64,000 nt of DNA from Thermodesulfobium narugense DSM 14796 (GTDB taxonomy: Bacteria > Thermodesulfobiota > Thermodesulfobiia > Thermodesulfobiales > Thermodesulfobiaceae): positions 461,501 to 525,500 of the forward strand of contig NC_015499.1 in the NCBI RefSeq assembly GCF_000212395.1, given 5' to 3'. The notes under the pieces are model-generated. The model searched no databases. It worked only from the letters and a program-made list of their open reading frames with translations, and was not told the DNA's origin. Shown here in pieces: positions 59,366-64,000 of the stretch (positions are counted from its first letter, which is position 1; every line of letters begins with the position of its first letter). Both the position numbers and the translations under genes were made by a program.

Positions 59366-60535
59366 ATGGACCGCTTCTTAAATGACAATCATATGTTAAT
59401 GATTCCAGGACCAATTACTGTTCCACCTCGAATTTTAAGAGTAAACTCAAGGCCAATGATAAATCACAGAGGGCCGATCTTTCAAAAAATTCACGAATAT
59501 TGTGTTGATGGTTTGAAAAAGATTTTTAAAACTGATGAAGGGGAAGTTTATATCTTTGCTTCTGTTGGAACTGGCGCTATGGAGGCTTGTGTTTCTAACT
59601 TTTTCAACAGAGATGATAGGGTTTTGGTTTTGGTTAATGGCAATTTTGGTCAACGCTTTGTTCAAATTGCAAACGCATATGGCTTAAATGTAGATGCTTT
59701 GGAATTTGTGTGGGGTCAATATGCAGATCCTGAAAAGGTAAAGGATCACCTATCAAAATATCCAAAGGGCACATATAAAGGAGTTTTGGTTCAGCACAAC
59801 GAAACTTCAACGGCTATATTAAATGATCTTGAAAAGCTTTCTCCAATCATAAAAGAACATGGGGCTCTGTTTGTAGTAGATTCAATTAGTGGCATGGTTG
59901 CAGCACCCTTTGAGATGGACAAGTGGAAGGTAGATGTAGTAGCTGCAGCTTCTCAAAAGGCTTTTGGTTGTCCTCCTGGAATTAGCCTTCTTGGAGTATC
60001 TAAAGAAGCTCTTAATAGAGCAAATAATGCTAACTTACCAAGATTTTATTTTGATGTTAGAAAATATCATGAATCATATAAAAAGGGACAACCTCCTTTT
60101 ACCGCGCCTATTTCGCTTTACTTTTCACTTGAAGAGTCTATAAAGATGATTTTTGAAGAGGGTCTTGATAACTTCCAGAAAAGACATATTGTTTTAAGAG
60201 ATTCAGTGAGAAGTGCAGTAAAGGCCCTTGGTCTGAAACTTGTGTCGGATGACAGTTGTGCAAGTCCTGTTGTTACGGGAGTTTTTTCTCCTGAAGGAAT
60301 TAGTCCTCAAGATATTATTAATACAATGAGAAAGGATTTTGGTATAGTTCTTGCGGGTGGTCAATCGCAGTTTAAAGGCAAAATATTTAGGATTGGTCAT
60401 TTAGGTTTTATAGGAGCTACAGAAATATTTTCGACCTTTGCAGCCCTGGAATTAACACTTGATAAGTTAGGATATAAATTTGAAAAGGGCGCATCAGTTA
60501 AGGCGGCACAGAAAGTTTTTGAGGAGAATATGTAA
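59366..60535 (+). CDS. Class V aminotransferase (phosphoserine/serine-glyoxylate type)
   Basis: A 389-residue PLP enzyme of the alanine-glyoxylate/serine-pyruvate aminotransferase group. The PLP lysine lies in AAASQKAFGCPPG, with VVDSISGMVAAPFEMD before it. The N-terminal MLMIPGPITVPPRILR is typical. In several thermophiles and archaea this group replaces SerC. Directly followed by serA (no gap), so the likely role is 3-phosphohydroxypyruvate transamination in serine synthesis. GGGAGG precedes the ATG. Confidence 0.88.
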   Translation: MDRFLNDNHMLMIPGPITVPPRILRVNSRPMINHRGPIFQKIHEYCVDGLKKIFKTDEGEVYIFASVGTGAMEACVSNFFNRDDRVLVLVNGNFGQRFVQIANAYGLNVDALEFVWGQYADPEKVKDHLSKYPKGTYKGVLVQHNETSTAILNDLEKLSPIIKEHGALFVVDSISGMVAAPFEMDKWKVDVVAAASQKAFGCPPGISLLGVSKEALNRANNANLPRFYFDVRKYHESYKKGQPPFTAPISLYFSLEESIKMIFEEGLDNFQKRHIVLRDSVRSAVKALGLKLVSDDSCASPVVTGVFSPEGISPQDIINTMRKDFGIVLAGGQSQFKGKIFRIGHLGFIGATEIFSTFAALELTLDKLGYKFEKGASVKAAQKVFEENM

Positions 60536-62122
60536 ATGAACGAAAAGATATTGGTAGCTGATGAAGTTTCACAACTTGGTATAAGGAGGTTGGAATCTGC
60601 AGGTTTTCAGGTAGACATTAAAACTGGTCTTTCAGAAGATGAGCTTACTGAGACTATAGTAGACTATAACGCTATTATTATAAGATCATCGACAAGAATT
60701 ACTGAAAAGATTCTTTCTAATGCCAAAAATCTTAAAATAATAGGTAGAGCTGGCGTTGGAGTTGATAATATAAACGTTGAAGCTGCGACGAAATATGGCA
60801 TAGTTGTAGTTAATTCTCCCGAAGGTAACATCATTTCAGCTGCCGAACATACTTTTGGTTTGATAATTTCTCTACTTAGGAATATTCCTCAGGCAGATAG
60901 ATCTGTCAGAAATCTTGAGTGGAAGAGGAATAAATTTACTGGGCATGAGCTTTACAGGAAAACAATTGGAATTATTGGTCTAGGAAAAGTTGGAAGCAAC
61001 GTCGCAAAATATGCTAAAGCATTCGGGATGAAAGTTATAGGATACGATCCGTATGTAACTCTTGATAGGGCAAAGGAAATGGGCATTACACTTATGCCTC
61101 TTGATGAAGTTTTTAAGGAGGCTGATATTATAACTATACATGTTCCAAAAACAAAAGAGACATATCACCTAGTTAGCAAAGAAAGAATTAATCTAATGAA
61201 AAAAGGGTCTTATATTATTAATGCTGCTAGAGGTGGAGTTGTTGATGAAGTTGCTGTTGCTGACGCCCTTAAGTCGGGCCATCTAGCAGGTGCTGCTTCT
61301 GATGTTTTTGAAACTGAACCTATCTCAGCGGATAATCCATATATTTCTATAAAAAATACCGTTTTGACTCCACATATAGGTGCTGCTACAAAAGAAGCTC
61401 AAGTGAACGTTATACTTGACGTAGTAGATCAGATTATTGCTTTTTTCGATGGAAGGATTCCTCATGGTGCGGTTAATTTGCCAGCTTTTAGAGGGGTTTC
61501 TGATGATCTTTTGCCATGGATTGATTTGGCAGAACGACTAGGGAAATTTATAAAAGATTTGGTTTCTGAAAGAGTAAATAAAATTGAAATTGTATATTAT
61601 GGAGATATTGCTAAGAAAAATGTTAATTCGGTGTCAATTAGCGTTCTTAAAGGTTATCTAATAAAAATAAAAGGTAATTATGTTAGCTTTGTTAATGCAC
61701 TATCACTTGCAAATGAACTTGGAATCAAGTATACAGAGATAAAAGAGTCACAGGATGTGGACTTTAAGAGCTTGATTACAGTTAGAGTTTTGACTGATTC
61801 GGGAGTTAGATCGGTTTCTGGAACGATACTGTCTGATCAAAAACCAAGAATAATAGAAATAGATTCTTATCGAGTTGATGCCTTCCCCGAAGGCTATCTT
61901 TTGGTGTCCAGACATAGGGATAAGCCTGGCATAATAGGACGATTTGGGACAATTTTAGGAAAGAACAACATTAACATTGCAGGAATGCAACTTGGAAGAA
62001 ATTTGACCAGTGGTTTAGCTGTAATGATTTTAAGCGTTGATTCTGAGGTAAACGATGATGTGCTTAGGGAATTAATAAGCGGAGGGGATATTGAAGAACT
62101 TAGGTCAATTTTCCTTTCATGA
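60536..62122 (+). CDS. serA: D-3-phosphoglycerate dehydrogenase
   Basis: A 528-residue enzyme starting serine synthesis. NAD-binding GIIGLGKVGSNVAKYAKAFG, INAARGGVVDEVAVADAL (Arg), the Glu in DVFETEPI, and LTPHIGAATKEAQ (His) are complete. An ASB domain (about 315-445) and a C-terminal ACT domain (ISRHRDKPGIIGRFG-like VSRHRDKPGIIGRFGTILGK) allow feedback control by serine. Four-base overlap with the phosphatase gene. Confidence 0.98.
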   Translation: MNEKILVADEVSQLGIRRLESAGFQVDIKTGLSEDELTETIVDYNAIIIRSSTRITEKILSNAKNLKIIGRAGVGVDNINVEAATKYGIVVVNSPEGNIISAAEHTFGLIISLLRNIPQADRSVRNLEWKRNKFTGHELYRKTIGIIGLGKVGSNVAKYAKAFGMKVIGYDPYVTLDRAKEMGITLMPLDEVFKEADIITIHVPKTKETYHLVSKERINLMKKGSYIINAARGGVVDEVAVADALKSGHLAGAASDVFETEPISADNPYISIKNTVLTPHIGAATKEAQVNVILDVVDQIIAFFDGRIPHGAVNLPAFRGVSDDLLPWIDLAERLGKFIKDLVSERVNKIEIVYYGDIAKKNVNSVSISVLKGYLIKIKGNYVSFVNALSLANELGIKYTEIKESQDVDFKSLITVRVLTDSGVRSVSGTILSDQKPRIIEIDSYRVDAFPEGYLLVSRHRDKPGIIGRFGTILGKNNINIAGMQLGRNLTSGLAVMILSVDSEVNDDVLRELISGGDIEELRSIFLS

Positions 62123-62748
62123 AAATATATTTAATTAGACACGGCGAGACAAAATGGAATAAGGAAAGTAGATATCAAGGAGTAAAAGACATACCCCTTT
62201 CTGAAAAAGGTATAGAACAAGTAAAAAAGCTTGGGATGTATTTTTCTAATTTGCCTTTAGATATAATAGTTTCCTCTCCGTTAAGCAGGACAAAAGAAAC
62301 GGCGGATTCTATTGTTGAATTTTATCCAAAGAAATTAAAGGTTTTTTATGATGATAGATTTTTAGAGATATCACATGGTTTATGGGAAGGGAAAGTTGTA
62401 GCTGAAGTAAAAGAAGAGTTTAAAGAAATTTATAATTTTTGGAAATTAAAGCCTTATGAGGCAAAAATGCCTGAAGGCGAAGGTTTACACGATGTGTCCT
62501 TGAGAGCTACCAGTGCTTTCAGGGAATGGGTAAATAAATATAGAGAAAGAGATATAGCTTTTGTTACGCATGACGTAGTAATAAGAGTTATTTTGATGGA
62601 CATATTTTCTCTCCCTTATGATTTCTTTTGGAAATTCAAACTCGCAAATGCTGGCATAAACGTTCTTGAATACGATGGAGAATTTAAATTATTGTCGATA
62701 AACCTTATCTGTCATTTAAATGAATTTAGCGCAGAGGGCGTGATTTAA
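62119..62748 (+). CDS. Histidine phosphatase, candidate phosphoserine phosphatase
   Basis: A 209-residue phosphoglycerate-mutase-like phosphatase: IYLIRHGETKWNKES (catalytic His), SSPLSRTKETAD, EISHGLWEGK and FVTHDVVIRVILM (second His). The family includes cofactor-independent phosphatases for several substrates. The coupled serA and aminotransferase genes suggest phosphoserine, as in the metal-independent PspA of Hydrogenobacter. Alternatives are alpha-ribazole phosphate or a general sugar phosphatase. Confidence 0.85.
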   Translation: MKIYLIRHGETKWNKESRYQGVKDIPLSEKGIEQVKKLGMYFSNLPLDIIVSSPLSRTKETADSIVEFYPKKLKVFYDDRFLEISHGLWEGKVVAEVKEEFKEIYNFWKLKPYEAKMPEGEGLHDVSLRATSAFREWVNKYRERDIAFVTHDVVIRVILMDIFSLPYDFFWKFKLANAGINVLEYDGEFKLLSINLICHLNEFSAEGVI

Positions 62749-62775
62749 TTAAGACTTCACAGAAATTTACTACTT

Positions 62776-63432
62776 TTGGGTGAAGATTGTATTGAGAAGA
62801 TAAGAAAATCAAGAATTGTAATCTGTGGTCTTGGAGGGGTTGGGGGGTTTGTGTTAGAAGCTCTTGCAAGATTGGGTGTTGGAAGCTTCTTTCTGGTTGA
62901 TGATGATAGGTTTGAGATAACAAATCTAAACAGGCAAATTTTGTCGAACTTTAACAATATTGGTAAATTAAAGGTTGAAGAAGCAATTGATAGATTGAAA
63001 CTAATAAGCGACTGTGACGTTCTTGTTTCGAAGAATAAAGTTCAAGATGCTATCCTTGAGATTGAAAAATTTGAACCAAATGTAATCATTGATGCTATAG
63101 ATGACTTAGAAGCAAAAATACTATTAATCGGACATTTTTATAAAAAGTCTAACATTGTGGTTAGTGCAGGAGCGGGAAACAGAATAGATCCCACAATGGT
63201 AACCTATGCAGATCTCTCAAAAACTTCAAATTGTTCTATTGCTAGAATCCTTAGGAAGAGGCTTAAGAGTTTTGGAATTGTTTCTGGAATAGACGTTGTC
63301 TTTTCTAAAGAAACCCCAAAAAAAGAATTTAATAATTCGAATATTGTTTCAAGCGCAGTTTTTGTGCCTATGGCTTTTGGCGCTTTGATCTCTTATCTAA
63401 CTTATAGACTTATTTGCAATAGTATAGATTAA
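62776..63432 (+). CDS. tcdA: TcdA/YgdL-like tRNA t6A dehydratase
   Basis: An E1-like ATP-dependent enzyme of 218 residues, cyclising t6A37 in tRNA. The ATP motif IVICGLGGVGGFVLEALARL, DDDRFEITNLNRQ and VIDAIDDLEAKI match the family. The C-terminal cysteine is in KTSNCSIAR. Upstream of the TTG, nine in-frame codons after the previous stop read LRLHRNLLL, matching the family's RFxRxxLL start, yet there is no start codon for them. The true N-terminus is therefore unsure. Confidence 0.88.
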   Translation: MGEDCIEKIRKSRIVICGLGGVGGFVLEALARLGVGSFFLVDDDRFEITNLNRQILSNFNNIGKLKVEEAIDRLKLISDCDVLVSKNKVQDAILEIEKFEPNVIIDAIDDLEAKILLIGHFYKKSNIVVSAGAGNRIDPTMVTYADLSKTSNCSIARILRKRLKSFGIVSGIDVVFSKETPKKEFNNSNIVSSAVFVPMAFGALISYLTYRLICNSID

Positions 63433-63443
63433 ACTATTTTTTT

Positions 63444-63462
63444 TATAATGTGATATAATCAC
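63444..63462 (+). promoter_or_regulatory. speH promoter with palindrome over the -10
   Basis: Two TATAAT boxes (63444-63449 and 63454-63459) lie before speH. The second has a TG one base upstream (extended -10). It is embedded in the perfect palindrome GTGATATAATCAC (63450-63462), and another GTGAT half-site follows at 63468. A regulator could bind here. Confidence 0.55.
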
Positions 63463-63492
63463 TTCTTGTGATTTGATTTAGGAGGTAAAGAA

Positions 63493-63897
63493 TTGGAAGC
63501 AATAGGAATGCATTACATTGTTGAAGCTTCTGGATGTGACCCTGCTATTATAGGGGATCCAGTAAGAGCAAGAGAAATTTTTTTGGCGGCTGCTAAGGTT
63601 GCGAATATGGACGTAAAGGCTGTTCATTTTTACAAGTTCTTTCCGTCAGGGACCAGTGGTGTTGTAGTAGTATCCGAGTCACATATTTCGGTACATACCT
63701 GGCCTGAAAATGGTTATGCGGCACTAGATGTATATACTTGTGGTGAGAAAGCGCAACCTGAAAAAGCTGTTGAATTTATTTTGCAGGCTTTTCGAGTTAG
63801 ACATGCTCACATTACAGAAGTTCAACGAGGCGTAAAGGATGAGGATACCTATACGCATACCACAATGACGTGGGAGGAAGATTATTCGGAAGATTAG
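63493..63897 (+). CDS. speH: S-adenosylmethionine decarboxylase proenzyme
   Basis: A 134-residue bacterial class 1B enzyme providing aminopropyl groups for spermidine. Self-cleavage at the Glu-Ser bond in VVVSESHISVHTWPENGYAA turns the Ser into the pyruvoyl cofactor. The His and Cys catalytic residues lie in ISVHTWP and DVYTCGEKA. The tail (after about residue 120) is longer and acidic. TTG start after AGGAGG. Confidence 0.96.
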   Translation: MEAIGMHYIVEASGCDPAIIGDPVRAREIFLAAAKVANMDVKAVHFYKFFPSGTSGVVVVSESHISVHTWPENGYAALDVYTCGEKAQPEKAVEFILQAFRVRHAHITEVQRGVKDEDTYTHTTMTWEEDYSED

Positions 63898-63925
63898 TTT
63901 TATTAATTTAATATCTAGTTGCTTT

Positions 63926-63951
63926 CAAAGAGTAATACTCTTTGATTTTTT
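63926..63951 (+). terminator. Rho-independent terminator after speH
   Basis: An 8-bp perfect stem CAAAGAGT/ACTCTTTG with loop AAT is followed by ATTTTTT, 29 bases after the speH stop. The last 50 bases of the window contain no gene I can support. Confidence 0.9.
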
Positions 63952-64000
63952 GATTTATATATTTTTTTCAGAAAAATCAAAGAGAAGGTATTCTTTTACT

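Noticed and set aside
1-64000. CRISPR arrays, insertion sequences, prophage or rRNA genes
   Set aside because: I found no regularly spaced repeats, transposase or integrase genes, or rRNA-like sequence in the window.

Overview
The window is an AT-rich stretch of a bacterial chromosome (33-35% G+C by eye) with strong AGGAGG ribosome-binding sites and very frequent TTG start codons. It carries a sulfur-handling heterodisulfide-reductase-like operon, a four-subunit pyruvate:ferredoxin oxidoreductase, ATP-type PEP carboxykinase, and the Firmicutes-like order mazG-rqcP-divIC-yabR without sporulation genes. An LptA/OstA-like protein points to a double membrane. Together these suggest an anaerobic, probably thermophilic, non-spore-forming sulfur- or sulfate-metabolising bacterium. 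Thermodesulfobium (Thermodesulfobiota) is my best guess. This is inference; no rRNA is present to confirm it.

Layout. 1-2400: the tail of an unknown gene, a COG4705 membrane protein and an iron-type alcohol dehydrogenase. 2425-10551 (minus strand): one eleven-gene operon, arsR - tusA - mvhD-like - hdrA/gltD fusion - hdrA - small HTH protein - hdrC - hdrB-like - three dsrE paralogues. It is headed by a consensus promoter with a TTCGAA-repeat operator just downstream of the -10. 10696-16107: a consensus plus-strand promoter, an antisense tRNA-Arg, cell-envelope and redox genes, and a strongly degenerate relative of archaeal-type fructose-1,6-bisphosphate aldolase/phosphatase. 16100-29787: a pseudopilin, pckA, xseAB, a family II pyrophosphatase, a PrsA/SurA-like foldase, the mazG-rqcP-divIC-S1 cluster, argGH, a DUF1385 protein with an unusual N-terminus, an orphan peptide-type permease and an AMIN-domain protein. 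29830-35390: a Gfo/Idh/MocA oxidoreductase apparently lacking a standard start codon, a homocitrate-synthase-like enzyme and porCDAB. 35526-38955: a TPP riboswitch with thiE (ThiD2 fusion)-thiC-thiL.

39015-62748 is a long ribosomal superoperon: rpsL-rpsG-fusA-tuf-rpsJ through rplQ, then truA, then rplM-rpsI from an internal consensus promoter. It includes secY, map, infA, the small gene rpmJ and rpoA, but lacks rpmD and adk at their usual places. It runs into a probable serine-biosynthesis set: a class V aminotransferase, serA and a histidine phosphatase. The window ends with a TcdA-like protein and S-adenosylmethionine decarboxylase.

How the genes work together. The Hdr/TusA/DsrE operon encodes both persulfide carriers and a flavin/iron-sulfur electron-transfer complex, so it could couple sulfur-atom transfer to ferredoxin and NAD(P)H chemistry. 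The Por enzyme supplies or uses reduced ferredoxin, and pckA links C3 and C4 pools. The most notable anomalies are the Hdr-TusA-DsrE operon and its switch-like promoter, apparent gene conversion between dsrE copies, the FBP aldolase/phosphatase pseudoenzyme, and several likely non-standard start codons.
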